A stretch of 64,000 nt of DNA from Saccopteryx bilineata (GCF_036850765.1 NC_089495.1:209929302-209993301), one strand, 5' to 3'. Positions 31,235 through 43,880 are shown, numbered from the stretch's first letter. The notes: generated by a model from the sequence alone, not told the origin. Translations and numbers: made by a program.

Positions 31235-31345
31235 AAGTCCTCATGCTGTGGGGACCCACACCCAAAATTCATGGGCTGAAGTCCTAACTGACCCCCAGGA
31301 CCTCCGAACGTGATCTTAGTTAGAAATAGGGTTGTTGAAGGCGTA
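31235..31345. repeat. Ancient interspersed repeat fragment
   Basis: Phrases such as 'aattcatgggctgaagtcct' and 'cttagttagaaatagggttg' resemble a common old mammalian repeat whose family I cannot assign. Confidence 0.4.
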
Positions 31346-31736
31346 ATTATAAGGTGACCGATCACCCTCCATTAGGGAGGACAGTCTTTCTTTTCTAAGT
31401 TCCGTCCTCCCTCGAAAAGTGTCCTCCTACCTGATATTGGAAGACTCATCTGTAAATGTCCGTGTTCAATCGATGCCAAGTCGACCCGTTGCGTGTGATG
31501 TGACGTGTTTGTATCTAAAAGGGTGCCTTTTTTCTTACAGTTATTACTAAAAATTAACGGGCCTGTAAGCATAATGACAATATAAAATGTTACAAATGTT
31601 TTTTATTGTGAATTGATCATATTACAGTGTATTCTTGTGGAATGAATCAAATGTTTCTTTTATTTACGATACTGTTTTCTTCCATTTATTTTTGTCCTCC
31701 TTCTCACTGTGTAAAAGTTGGTCACCTCAGTAATTA
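31343..31736. mobile_element. Candidate non-autonomous DNA transposon (MITE-like)
   Basis: An AT-rich block of about 380 bp (31350-31729) starts taaggtgacc and ends ggtcacctca, a 10-bp terminal inverted repeat with one mismatch. Inner ggaggaca motifs also mirror each other near both ends. The direct repeat gtaatta at 31343-31349 and 31730-31736 looks like a 7-8 bp target duplication, as for hAT elements. No transposase frame is present. Confidence 0.55.
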
Positions 31737-34025
31737 GTTCAGGGGAGGTCACCCTGGGGTGGGGTGGGCCTAGCCCAACACGACCGGTGTCCTGGTAACA
31801 AGACAAGACTTTGGGACAGGTGCGCACACACAGGGGAAAGATGGAGGCAGAGACAGGGCAATGTGTCGATGGGGCAAGGGACCCCAGAGATGCCAGCCTC
31901 CCGCGGGGGCTGAGAGAGGCCTGAGCACACGCCCCCTCTCAGGAGGGACCCGCCCTGTGGACACCTGTGTTGGTGACGTCCGGCATCTGGAACAGAGAGG
32001 AGATCCATTCCTGTTGTTGAAGCCCCCCGTCCGTGGGGCTGAGTCTGGCGGTCTCGGGACCCTCACGACCTAGTGATCACGTGTGTGTGTGTGCGCGCGG
32101 TGACCACACACACTGCCTCACTGCAGCCTCGGGCAGCCTGTGGTCACTGCACTGCCACCCGGTTTGCAGCTGAGGACACGGCACCCCGTGGCTCCTCCGT
32201 TCACCCCACTGACTGCCGGCTCCCAGCCTCCCATGCTCAAGTGACTGGGGGACAAGCATGTGCTTAAAGGGCAGGGGCGGACAACCCTGATGGTAATCCC
32301 CAAGGGAGTTATGGGACACCTCCCCCTGAGGAGACCCCCACGCCGGCAGCTCCTAGGGCCTCTCGGGGCGTAGAGCCAGAGGCCGCTCTGCTCACCTGTC
32401 CCCAGCCCTGCAGCCAGTGCCCCGGCCTGGCCGTCTGCAGCTGACAGGGCACCAGGAGCTATTTCTGCAGGAAAAGCAGCTTTGTCTCCTCCGTGACGCA
32501 GCCTGGACTCGGACACCCCATTCGTCACTGCTGCGGACCGGGGAGGAACCACAGGGACAGAAAGGCCGTGGCCAGCCTTGGGATGACCTTGGCACAACGG
32601 GAAATGCCCTCTGTGATGTCAAAGTTAATTATTTCCAGGAGAAATGTCGGCTGGCCCTAATGAGTTGGAGGTGTGTGGGCAGAGCTGCTCCCTGGCCGGC
32701 TGGCATCTGGGGCCCTGGGGGGGGGGGAGCATGGGGTCCTGGACCCAGGGGATGCTTGGGTGCCGGACACAGGGGTGGAGGAAGGAGACACCTTCTGGTT
32801 TTTAGACCTGGCACTTCTGTGGGCACTTGAGGGGTTTAGAGCCCCCGTCCAGGCCTCGGTGAATGGAGGATGGGGTGGGGGAGGAGGGGGCCACCACTCC
32901 TGGGGGGTGGGGGAGGCTGGGATGCAGCAGAGGCTCCCACCAGTCCCTGACACCCACCTCCCAGCCTCCTCTGGGCTCAGCTCTTAGGTCCATACACCCA
33001 GAGGTCCCCGCACCTTAGGGTGAAATCAGACTTCTTACCCTGCCTACAACCCCGCCTGACCCCCCACCCCGGCTACCCCTCCCTCATCTGTTCCCTGAGC
33101 CTCAAAGTTTCCTGTTGTTTTGTAGATGTCTGTGGCCCTGAGCCGGGCGCCCTCGCTCCTGGCCAGCTCTGAGCACCCCAGAAACCACCCCGTCTGCAGC
33201 AGGTATGAACACCGGCCTGTGAGGGGCCTCGGACGCTGTCCACTGCCCGGCTGAGGGGTTGAGCGTGCTGACCCTGCGGCCAGCCGTGCCCCTGCGTGCT
33301 CAGGGTTCCCGTGAGAGAGCCGCCCGGGATGACCGGGAGGAACCCCTGGGCTGCACAGGGACACAATCTCGGGGACTTCTGAGTTCTGCTGGAGGTTTTA
33401 TTTCCCAAGTAATGGCCGTCCTGGGCTGAGCAGACGTCCCAAACCGGAAGCTTCTCCAAGCGACGCCCGCTGTCACTCAGCCGGGCGGACATCACTACGG
33501 TCCCCGTCCCCGAGTCACAGGGGAGGTGCGAGGAGGCCTACACGACCCGCCTGGGGACTCCTGGTGAGGAAAGGGCAGGGCCAGCCGGGATCGCTGGGAC
33601 GCAGAGCTGGTGGCCTTTCTGCAGCTGCCTCGGGACCGGGTCCCGTCCCACGTCCCACGTCCCACACCGGCTGCCCTGACCACTGGGGCCCTGGGACCAG
33701 GCCCCCTCGCTGGGCCAGCACGGACTGCCGGGGACGCTCGGCTTGGCTATAAACGAATCAGAGCCCCTCCCCCCCACAACTTCCTGGGAGGCAACCAGAG
33801 ATGAGCTGCCTAAATAAGTAAAAATTCTGTTTACTGGCATCGAAGACTATTTCAGGTTTCGCCTTTCAGCCAATCAATGTCCAGTCTGCGTTGGTCAATA
33901 CCCAGCTCGCTGGTGCTCAGGAAGCCAGCAGGGGTGGGGAGGCCCATTGAGGGGGGGCCCATTGGGGGGGGCAGCCGTGAGCTCCGGAGGAGCCTCAGTC
34001 CTGACACCCGCTGGTACCCACTGGT
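31737..34025. other. Non-coding, with small AT-rich islands
   Basis: Mostly GC-rich unique DNA. Lower-GC passages at 32,600-32,660 ('tcaaagttaattatttccag') and 33,800-33,900 ('ctaaataagtaaaaattctg') could be conserved elements. No gene is seen. Confidence 0.45.
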
Positions 34026-34029
34026 CCTC

Positions 34030-34150
34030 GTCCCCTGTGCCTGATGCCGGAGCCGGTCACGGGCTTGTTGCGGAGACACTGGGCAGCCCTGAACGCAAAG
34101 TGCCCAGTATACAGCAAGCACTCAATAAATACTGGCTTTGTCGATGGCAG
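34030..34150. repeat. MIR-type ancient SINE fragment
   Basis: The phrase 'cagcaagcactcaataaata' is the familiar 3' core of MIR. Similar MIR-like traces lie at about 34,905-35,010 ('tgagcacctactgtgtcccc'), 35,635-35,730, 41,930-42,020 ('tgtgaccttgggcaggtcag') and 54,330-54,400. Confidence 0.6.
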
Positions 34151-34479
34151 GAGACACAGCCTTCTTCCTCCTCCGCCGCTCGGGCTCAGAGGGGCTGGGA
34201 GCCTGGGTGCCTCGGTGTCTCTGGACCATGACCCCCCCCAGGCTGAGCTGTGATGAGAATGTCTGCTTTCAGCCCCCTGGCCACGGCACCTCCCTCCCCC
34301 ACCGTCCTGGGCAGACACAGGGCCCAGGAGCCACCGAGGGCATGGCCACGCGGGGCCGAGCTGGGTGGCAGCTTTCTCTGTTATGGGACGATGACACTTG
34401 GCCCTAGAAGTTTGAGAGCATGATGTCTGGTTTTTAAGCACTTCTGTATTTTGTCACTCAGCTTGGTCTTGGGAGACGA

Positions 34480-34481
<2 letters not shown>

Positions 34482-34541
<60 letters not shown>
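34482..34541 (+). repeat. (TG)n(TA)n dinucleotide repeat
   Basis: About 19 TG units pass directly into about 10 TA units. Confidence 0.97.
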
Positions 34542-37500
34542 TTTAAGGGCACTTGGGGCTAATTGAAAAGCCCAACCTGATCTTGGGGGGGGGGGGCAAG
34601 CCAGGCGTCTGCTGTTATATTTAATGACACCTTTGGAGTTCCTCATGATTAGAAGTTGCTAGAAAAATGGGTCTGCCAGTGAGGAGGAGGTGGCTCCTGG
34701 TAGCGATGGCACTTGGCGAATCTTTCCCTTTGTCTCTGGCCCAGGGAGAGGCCCCGGGGAGTCTGGTGGGGCCTGGCCCCCGGGGAGGAGGTTTGGGGGA
34801 GAAGGAGGGTGGGTGGAGGGAAAGCCCCTGGTCCTGGGGAGCAGCGGGGGGGGGGGGAGCTGCTATTTGAAGCATCGTTGACACTGTTCTCCCACCTCCC
34901 TCGTGGGGCCGGTGAGGGTTTCCTGAGCACCTACTGTGTCCCCGGTGCATTGGTCCCCATCCTTGGGGACAACAGGCGCGTGCTGGGAATGACCCAGGTG
35001 CTGCAGACTGGGGGACGGTCCCCGGAGGGTTTGACAGCTGACGTTGCCGTTTGGGTGGCTGAGTGCACCGAAGGTCACTTGTCTCTCAAAGCGCTGTCCT
35101 GACTCCCTGCTGATGCTCCCTGCCTGGCCACCCCCCCCAGGACACAGAAAGGGGGGAGCCAAGGCCACTTGTCTCCGGCGTTCGGCGTGGTGGGTGGCCC
35201 GCAGCTCCGGGTCGGGCTGTGGTTCCCCACGGCCAAGGCGAACGTGACTCCAGCGGCCCCCTCCCTCCCCCGGCCCTCCCTCCCAGCCATCACCCACTCA
35301 GCTCAGCTTCTTGGAAAAGGCTATTCTTGGGTCTATAAAACAGGTGCCCAGTGTGGAGCTTGAGTCGAGTCCTCACTGATGTCAGCCTCCCGAAGTGTCC
35401 TGGTCCAGTGCCGAGGTCGCCTCTGCTCCTGGCTGGACAAGTGTCCCCACCCCCCCACCCCGCCCGGGCTGGCTCTTTGGGGAGGGCTCCAGGCCTCGGC
35501 TGGTGTCCTGAGTCTGAGGCTCCCACAACCCACTCAGGGACTGGAGAGAGGGCCTGAGACTCTAACATGGAGACGGGTGTCAGTCACCTCCTCCAGGAAG
35601 CACTCCCTGCTCTCTCCGGTCCCGTTAACCATGTCATTTGCTGGTTCTGAGCTGCGTCCTGGTGGGAGACCTGGGTTCTGTCTGAGGTCTGACTCTATGT
35701 CAGGCCCTGTACTAGGCCCCTTCCCCTCGGGCTGGGCGTGGCGACATCCCGACTCCCAGAGGAGCGTCAGAACCCCGAGAGGCCGCATGCCGGCCTCGGG
35801 GCTCAGAGCGCTGGGTGTGGGCCGAGCGAGTATCCCTGCAGGGACCCGTGAGTGAGCGTGCCCCAACCTCCACTGCAATCTGTACCACGGGGCACAAAGG
35901 ACCCGTTTGAAGCTGCTGGTGTTGCTTTGGGGGACCCTGGTTCCTGGGGGCGGTTATGCTCCAATGTGTGTAGCCTTCAGCCCAGGGCCAGCTCTGGGCA
36001 GCACCCTCAGGTCTGAGGTGCCAGCGTCAACGGCATGGCTGGCGGGTCCTGGCCCCCCTGGCCCCCCAGGAAGCTCTCTGGCCAGCCCTGTGGCCAGGTC
36101 TCGCTAGTGGACGAAGGCCCACAGAAAGGACCAGAGCGAGGCCGCCGTGGAGGAGGCGGGGCTGGCGGTGGGCGGAAGGAAATTTATATTTTTTGGCACG
36201 GACGGCCTCTGCAATGACATAATCGGGAGGTTTTACTGACTGGGCAGTAGCATCGCTCATCACCGCGGGCACACGGTGCTTCGCAGCCTTGGCGAAGGTC
36301 ACGCCAGGGGCTCAGGGAGGCGGCCTGGAGGTGGGGGGTGGGGGGCTGCAGCTGGTCCTGGCTGAGCACCCCCCGCCTGCCGGGGTCCAGCCCCGGGGGG
36401 AATCCAGGGGTCCCACAGGAGGAGACGGCGTCGGTGCCGCCCCCTCCATGGCTCTGGGGACGTGGCCCCATCACGCAATTACTCCTGCAGGAGTTACAGT
36501 CTCGCTCCCTCAAACTGGGTGGGATTAGCTTAGGGGGAGTTGGGGGGGGCTGGGCATCACCATGGGGGGGCTGATGCAGGAGAGGGGGGCGCTCCAGGGA
36601 GAACTGCAGAGTCACGTGGGCGTCAGAGTGGGGGAGGGGAGCAACAGACCCTTGGACGGAAGCACCGGACACTCAACGCTCAGGCCCGGCCTATCTGCTA
36701 TCTCAACAAGACGACCCATCGCCCTGGAAGTGGGGGGGTGGGGCGAAGAGGAGGTGCTTGCGGGGGCAGTCGAGACCCTGCCGGGGGGCCCCCCCGGCTG
36801 CGAGCCATCCGGAAGCCCAGACCTGAACGGACGACGGGGCCGCGCCCCACAGCTGCTGCCCGGTGGGCATCACCACCCCACGACGGTGCCGGCTTCAGGC
36901 AGCCTGGCACATGCTCAGAACCCTCCCAACACAGGCCCTGCAGCCGCGGCGACGGGGTGGGGGGGTGGCGGAGGCCGTGGGAGCCAGCTGCCCCCCACTC
37001 GAGCTGTGCGCCCGCCCCGAGGTGTTGAGGGTGGGTTCCCGTTTTGTATCAGTTTTCTGTGTCTGGGTCACAAACGACCGTGCATTTAACAGCTCGGGAC
37101 ACCACCCGCTCCTGGTCTCACAGCTCCCGCGGCTCAGAAGCCCAGCCTGACGTGCCAGGCCCCTCCGCTCAGGGGCTCGGGGCTGAAGTCAAGTGAGGGG
37201 GTGTCAGGGGACCCTTCCAAGCACGTTCAAGCTGCGTGACAGGAAGGGCCGGCAGAGACGGAGGGAGGGACTCGGGCTGGGTTGTCCATTTGACCAGACC
37301 AGCTCACTGCCCCCTCCAGGGGTCTGAGTGTGAAGGGGCCACGGCGGCTCCTGAGATGCCCGGCTTGGGGGGCTGGCCGTCAAGTGTGTGCTTGGGAAGC
37401 CCGCCCTCAGGGCCTGGCGCCCACCAGCTTCCACACGCCCGGCCCGCTGCCATGGGCCCCCTGCCCTCTGAGACCACCGCCCTCCCCAAGGCCAGCGCAG

Positions 37501-38020
37501 CCTCCGAGAGAGACGAGGTCGAGAGAGAGACGAGGTCGTGAGCTCCCACCACGGGAGGCATGCGACGGATGCGACGGACGCCTCCTGCACACGGGAAGGG
37601 AGGGCCGTGCGTCCCGGGCCGTCTCCAGCTCGGTCCCAGATTCTGTCTCAGCGCCTCCTTCCGACTTAGACCATCCCAGGGCGGGTCCTAGTGCGAGTCC
37701 AGGCCCAGACCCCATTGAGGTCAGCAGAGGCAGCAGTAGAACAAGCTGGCACAGCGGGCAGAGCTCCGGCCCTCGGCGGAGGTGGGGGTGGGGGTGGGGG
37801 GCGGGGACGGAGGTGTGTAGAGGCCGGAGGTCCGTCTGCACAGTGAGCCCCCACTAGCAGGTGGGAGGAAGGCGCCCCCCCTCCAAGGGCGGCTGTCACC
37901 TCTTCCCTGTTGGCCATAGGGCCCAGCCACCTTCTCCGAGGATGCCATACTCACCCCTCCCCCACTCATGTCCTGAGCATAAAACACAACATCTGTAAAT
38001 GCGACATGGAGGAAACCAGA
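34542..38020. other. Non-coding, no gene seen
   Basis: GC-rich unique sequence with G-rich tracts (37,780-37,803 ggtgggggtgggg) and one AT-rich patch at 36,180-36,240. No supported gene. An antisense RNA diverging from the MIR1-1HG promoter exists in human, but its exons cannot be placed here. Confidence 0.45.
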
Positions 38021-38026
38021 AGGGGA

Positions 38027-38062
38027 AACACACACACACACACCACACACACACACACACAC
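38027..38062 (+). repeat. (CA)n microsatellite
   Basis: Interrupted CA repeat. Confidence 0.95.
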
Positions 38063-38164
38063 CCGACACCCAAAGGACCCCCACGGGGGCCCCAGAGGAA
38101 AGCCACTCCGACGGCAACTCTGTCACCAGTCAACCCGGGGCCGGGCTGGCAGCCGCTCAGTTCC

Positions 38165-38345
38165 CTGTTCCAAATGAATGTGGCTTTTTTTTTTTTTCCT
38201 TCCCTTTCTCTTTAAAGCACTTTTAGAACAATCCCAAAATGAATATTTATGGGGCAGGGATGAGGGAACCGGCTAATTGTGGCTGAGATCCTGTTGGATC
38301 AACACGCCCGGCTCCCGGAGGACGCAGCAAGGAGATAAAGCCTTG
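38165..38345. promoter_or_regulatory. Candidate conserved non-coding element
   Basis: A lower-GC island with 'cccaaaatgaatatttatgg', 'ggctaattgtggctgagatc' and 'aaggagataaagcc' (GATA core). It has no repeat or coding signature. Enhancer role is inferred only. Confidence 0.3.
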
Positions 38346-38463
38346 CCTGGCCGCCCCCCCTACGCCAGGACGGGAGGAGAGTGGAGAAAAAACCTCTGAC
38401 CCAAGCAGATCGCCCGCAACCCAGCCTGGTGCCAGCGATCAGGGCAGCCAGGGGCTTGGGGCG

Positions 38464-38465
<2 letters not shown>

Positions 38466-38500
<35 letters not shown>
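38466..38500 (+). repeat. (TC)n microsatellite
   Basis: Pure CT run. Confidence 0.97.
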
Positions 38501-38502
<2 letters not shown>

Positions 38503-39570
38503 AACAGGCCCGTGGCGGGGTCGTGCCCTTGGCGGCCGTGGCCTGCCCGTTGGGAGCTGGGTGACCGGCCTCTGCATGGCAACCACCAGAAGTCGGGGTC
38601 CCGCTGGGCCCCACGGGTGTCTGTCGGGGCAGCTTGATCTCTGCCGCCCGGGACCCTGTGGTCACCTCGGACAGGAGAAGTTCTCTGAGGTGCCCTTTCC
38701 GCCCTTTGCAGCCGAGCCCTGGGGAGGAGCAGGGAGCCGGCGGGCCCCTCAGCCACCGTCCCCTGCATTTGTCCGGCCTGACGGGGAAGGGTGGTCCGGC
38801 CGGGAGCGTCCAGCATTGGACACGAGGAGTCCACTGCTCTGGCACCTGAGCACAGGTGAAGTGACACGCACTCACCTGGATGGACATTCTGTCCCCCACC
38901 CCCGGCCTCCAATGATATCACGGGGTTAACGTTTTGGGGTAAATGGCTGTGAAGCTAAGTGGGGTCAAGGTTTCTCTCAATTTCTGGAGACTGGAGCCAG
39001 GCTGCCTTTGTCAGGGAGGTGGAAAGAGCTGCTGGGAAGGGTTAGGGTCAGCGAGAGGCCCCCCACCGCGGAGCCTCCCCAGCGGAGCCCACCTGACTCT
39101 GTCCACACCTGCCGGCCAGGCCTTCCCAGGTGCTCTGCAATGGACCACCCGCCCTCAGAGCCCGGGGGAGGGGGTGACCGCCGAGGTCTGAGAGCTCATC
39201 CTGGACCCCAGCGTCCTGCCCAGGGCTGGGCAGTTCACACCGTCGTCGCTGTCACCAGCGCCACGCGGCTCTGCGTTCTCCGCATCCTCGCCCACGGTCC
39301 CTACTCTCCACGGCTGGGCATCCTGGTGGCTGCCGGGCGGTGTCTCCCCGCGGTTCTGATTTCCGTCTCCATGGTGACGGGTGACATCGAGCCCCTTTCC
39401 CGGGCCCGTTGGCACCGGCCTGTGTTCTTTGGGGAGCCGTCCACGCGAGGCTTGCCCGTCCTCCCACTGGGTGAGCTGGACTTCCGTTCGATCCCCCGGG
39501 GTGGTAAGGGGCCGGAAGGTGAGTGCGAGGGAGCTCAGGGTCTTCCTGAGCCAACAGCCCTGCTGAGGGC
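38501..39570. other. Non-coding, no gene seen
   Basis: Unique GC-rich DNA with no recognised feature. Confidence 0.5.
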
Positions 39571-39571
39571 A

Positions 39572-39720
39572 CCCTCAGCTCAGCCTCCTCACCCCCCGGG
39601 AGGGGCCCCCCCTCAGCTCAGCCTCCTCACCCCTGGGAGGGGGCCCCCCTCAGCTCAGCCTCCTCACCCCCCGGGAGGGGGCCCCCCTCAGCTCAGCCTC
39701 CTCACCACCCGGGAGGGGGC
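39572..39720 (+). repeat. 37-38-bp minisatellite, 4 units
   Basis: The unit is ccctcagctcagcctcctca then ccccccgggagggggcc, four copies. Confidence 0.93.
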
Positions 39721-40034
39721 CACGTGCCCACGTCACAGATCAGCAAGAAGAGTCGCCTCTCACTGCCCCCGGGGCACCCACACCCAGGCTCTGAGTCAGG
39801 GCTCACACCTAACTGGTTCCCTGAGTGCGGCCGGACCCCGGCCCTGCTGAGGCCTTCCGGGGCCCTGCACCCCACTCCCGTCCAGCGGAAGATGCGATGC
39901 TCCCGCCTGCCTGGCCCTGTGCGTGCGCCCTGGGGACAGCGCTTCAGGAAATGCTCTCAGCCAGAAGCCACTGCCCCCAGGGGCGTGCTCACGGCTCCAT
40001 TACTGTCCTCCAGCTTCCAGGAAATCGCCTCCAC

Positions 40035-40685
40035 CCTCTGCCCGGTGGGCGGTGGGCTGGCTGTGAGGTGCCCTGAGACCCTGCGGGTGGGGGCCTGGCT
40101 GTGAGGTGCCCTGAGACCCAGTGGGTGGGGGGCTGGCTGTGTGGTGCCCTGAGACCCAGTGGGTGGGGGGCTGGCTGTGAGGTGCCCTGAGACCCAGTGG
40201 GTGGGGGGCTGGCTGTGAGGTGCCCTGAGACCCAGCGGGTGGGGGGCTGGCTGTGAGGTGTCCTGAGACCCTGCGGGTGGGGGCCTGGCTGTGAGGTGCC
40301 CTGAGACCCAGCGGGTGGGGGGCTGGCTGTGTGGTGCCCTGAGACCCAGTGGGTGGGGGGCTGGCTGTGTGGTGCCCTGAGACCCAGTGGGTGGGGGCTG
40401 GCTGTGAGGTGCCCTGAGACCCAGTGGGTGGGGGGCTGGCTGTGAGGTGCCCTGAGACCCAGCGGGTGGGGGGCTGGCTGTGAGGTGCCCTGAGACCCAG
40501 CGGGTGGGGGGCTGGCTGTGAGGTGCCCTCTGCACAGCGGGTGGGGGGCTGGCTGTGAGGTGCCCTCTGCACAGCAGGTGGGGGGCTGGCTGTGAGGTGT
40601 CCTCTGCACGGCGGGTGGGGGGCTGGCTATGAGGTGCCTTGAGACCCGGCGGGTGGGGGGCTGGCTGTGAGGTGCCCTGAGACCC
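40035..40685 (+). repeat. 38-bp minisatellite, about 17 units
   Basis: The unit is ctggctgtgaggtgccctga then gacccagtgggtgggggg. Variants include c/t at cag(c/t)ggg, and a run of units with 'ccctctgcacagcgg' at 40,525-40,615. It creates long artificial minus-strand open frames of up to 394 codons. Confidence 0.97.
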
Positions 40686-40689
40686 CAAA

Positions 40690-43560
40690 ACCGCACGTGC
40701 CTCCACTCACCAGATCCCGACTCCTCCTCAGGGGCTGCCCGCCGGGTGTGCAGTGGGCTCGGTGGGTCCGGCTCCAGTGGGGCCTGGGTCACGTCCACAC
40801 CAACCAGGCAGGGGATGGAGGGGGATGGTCCTGCAGCCTCAGGCCCCTGAGTCCCCTCACCCAACACCCCTGTTTCTCGTAAACACCTCCACTCGGTCAG
40901 CAGATCTTGCAGGCGAATTCTCAAAGGCCGGTCAGAGCCCGAGTGGTCCTCACACGGCCCCATGGCCTCCCCGATCCAAGCGGTCAGCCTGGTGGGGCTC
41001 TGGACAAGCTCTTCCCTCACCCCTGCGGTGTTTCCAACACGGTGGCCGTGCCCCTGCCCAGCCTCTCGTGTGTCCATCGCCTTGGCTGTGCCCGGACAGG
41101 AAAGGCGTCCACCTCTGGCCTGTGTGCTCCCGAGGTCCTGTGCCCACTGCTCCTCTGACACCACGCGGGCCACCCTTCATCCCCCCCAAAAGGCCTGCCT
41201 GGACCTCTGAGCAACACCACCACCTGGGCCCTGCCCTGCCCTGCCCTGCCCCAAACCTTCTCCATGTCGCACCACGAACAGCCCTCGTTCGATTCCACGT
41301 TCTCTCTCTCGGCATCCATCCCGGGAGCTGCTGCTCACACACGGCTCCTGAAACCAAAAATCAGCTCAATGAAAGCAAATCAGAGACGGGGGTCTACAGT
41401 CAGGTCAGCCCCACTCGGAGGTCTCGGCTGCCGCCGGTGCCCGCGTCAACTCAGAGACAACCCTCCCGGACTCTCCATCAGCCATCGCCTTTCGCTGTCT
41501 CAGCAAGCTCGTATATTTAAAAGAGGAAAGCCTGGTGATGATTTAAAAACAAGGGAAGTAGGCACTGTGCTTGATGCCCTCCAAATGTAAAAGAACTGGT
41601 TTAAAGGCACGAGTCCATCTCAAACGTGGCCCCGGTGGTGAGCACACAGAGCCCCCCCCCCACGGCGGACTGGTCCCACAGGGCGGCAACCCTGAGACTG
41701 TCCTTGGTGGTGAGTGCCTGGGGAGGGGGCGCGCTGTTGGGGCTCCTGGTTGCTGCCTTATTCATCTGCTCCCAGGACACGGTGTCACCTCCCCGGCCAC
41801 CCTTCTCAGGACACCCAGGAGGGGCGTCTTCCACCCCTGAGCGGTTTCATCGGTGGCCAAGGCAGAGGACACTGGGGTCTGTCTTTACGGAGCTGGTGGA
41901 AGGAAGCAGGGACAGGCAGGCCGCAAGCCCCTGGCCAGCTCTGCCCCGGCCGTGTGACCTTGGGCAGGTCAGTCCCCTCTGAGCCCTGCTCCTCTTCGGT
42001 CAAGTGGGGTCACGGGACCCTCGCCTCTTCATGCCGCTTTGAAGACCAGCAAATCATCTTCATCGGAGATTCTGGGATGCCCGGGCCATGCTGGTGTTGT
42101 GGATGCACCCACGGAGAGCTCTGTCACCTGGCTCTGTCCAGGGACCTCGGGGACCTCTGGACACCCACCCACTCATGCCAGTCCCTCGCCTCAGTGCCAC
42201 CGCCTGCCGTTACTAGGGTGATCGTGGTGGTGAGAGCAGCGCTGCCCCACACTGTCCCCTCCCTCACTGCCGGACAGGTCACAGCCTCCAGTTCCTGGCC
42301 GTCCCCTGCGGGCTCAGCCCAGGGCCTTGTGGTGGGGGGTCCGCCCCTGACAAGCAGGTGAGGGAACTCGCACTGCACGGCTGCTCTCCTGCTCTCAGCT
42401 AGCTGGAGGCCAGAAAGGTGCTTGGATGGGGGCCGCCTGAGGTGCTCAGGGCTCCCACCTGCCTCGGTGTGAACCGAGCCAGGGCCCCTCAGCTGGGCCT
42501 GTGGGCCAGGGAGCAGAGCCTGACCAGCTCCCGTGGGCGTCCCCAGCTTGACCTCCCAGCCCCTCAGGACTTCCCCGGGGCGAGGACCACCCACCTCCCC
42601 CAGCCCCCTTCCCCCAGCCGCACGGCGGCCCCAACGTCTCATCCAGGAAGCACCCGAGACCTCCCTACAGCCCCTGCTCCCCGGGCCTGGCGAGGGGGGT
42701 GGGCCGGATCCCAGGGGTGGGCCACAAAGAACCTCCCCTCCGTGGGCACTCGGTGTCCGCAGGCTGAGGCCTTGGGCATCACGGGAATCAGGCACCAGGG
42801 AACCTGTTTGGGACACGGACACCTTTCCCCGTGTGCCTGCTGGGCCAGGCCCGTGGGCACAGGGCACGGGGAGATGTGTGAAGTCCCTTTCCAACAGTAG
42901 GGGCCTCTGGCTGCATCTGGCAGGACAAACGGCGGCATTAACTGCCCCGCACCCCCACCCTGTGCGGGCATTGTACCCCCCCCCCGTCCGGACGTGAGCC
43001 CACCCTATGATTGCAGTCCCCCCGCCCCCGCCCAGCGTCCCAGAGGACCGGGGGCATCAGAGAGGCAAGGAGACCCACCCAGTTCACACAGTGGTGGAGG
43101 GCAGTTGGTCCTTCAAGGACACGCCGTTACACTCTTCAGGCGTGAGCCCCAGGTGGGGGTGCCCCGAGAGTGACCAGCGTGTGGACGCAGGGTCTCCCAC
43201 TCGCACACGTCCCCTGGTTGCGGGCCCGGTGGAGTGTGGCAGCTCCTCTGTCATCCTGGCTCCCCGTCCAAGGTGACCTGTGGGCATCATTACTCGGGGC
43301 TGTTTGGGGAGCCTCCAGGAACCTGGGTGACTCTGTCACCACCTAATCTGGTCCCCAATTCTGGACCAAAGGCCAAAGCCTGGGGTGGGGCCCTGGATGG
43401 CCTGAGTGAGGCCCGGCCCGCTGGAGGCCAAGAGCGAGGGGGAGGTGCAGGCTCCCATCCCCCTCCCCCCCAGCCCCGCCTGGCCCTGCCCTGGGAGTCA
43501 CCCGGGTCTCCCCAGGGCACCCCTGGGGATGGGCTGCAGGACTGAGAGACAGTGCCCGGC
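40690..43560. other. Non-coding region upstream of the MIR1-1HG promoter
   Basis: Unique GC-rich sequence. An AT-richer passage lies at 41,500-41,610. No coding exon is seen. Confidence 0.45.
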
Positions 43561-43584
43561 TGCCCAGAGGGCCTCTGTGCTGGG

Positions 43585-43880
43585 CTGGGCTAAAAATAGC
43601 AGGGGGCTGGCAGGGCAGGGACAGCCGGTGGGAGGCCCGTGGGGAGGGGCGGGGAGGGGGCAGCGGTGGCAGCCCGGGCCCAGGACGGCGGCCCTCAATG
43701 GCAGTGGCGCACCCACCCCGTTCCCGGTGGCCGGCCAGTGCGGCCCAGCTGACAGGCTATTTTTTCCCTGCTTGACTAAATATGGTCAGGGAGCACAGAC
43801 CGAGGGGGCCACTCCGCCGGCCGGCGTGTTTGGGATGCTTGGCCGGGTATATAAGGACTGCAAAGGTGAGGCCGGCTCCT
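43585..43880 (+). promoter_or_regulatory. Muscle-type TATA promoter of MIR1-1HG
   Basis: Sites in order: MEF2 consensus CTAAAAATAG (43590-43599), CAGCTG E-box (43746-43751), MEF2-like CTATTTTTTC (43757-43766), CArG-like CTAAATATGG (43776-43785, one mismatch to CC(A/T)6GG) and TATA box TATATAAGG (43848-43856). This is the MEF2/MyoD/SRF set known to drive the miR-1/miR-133a loci. It lies 3.7 kb upstream of mir-1-1, about the human distance. Transcription probably starts near 43,878. The sites are seen; their activity is inferred. Confidence 0.7.

Noticed and set aside
31343..31736. Conserved enhancer instead of a transposon
   Set aside because: The block is AT-rich like other candidates, but the inverted ends and direct repeats favour a mobile element.
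39989..41173. 394-codon minus-strand frame
   Set aside because: It is a product of the 38-bp minisatellite, with repeated SQPPTHWVSGHLTA-type text. No gene evidence.
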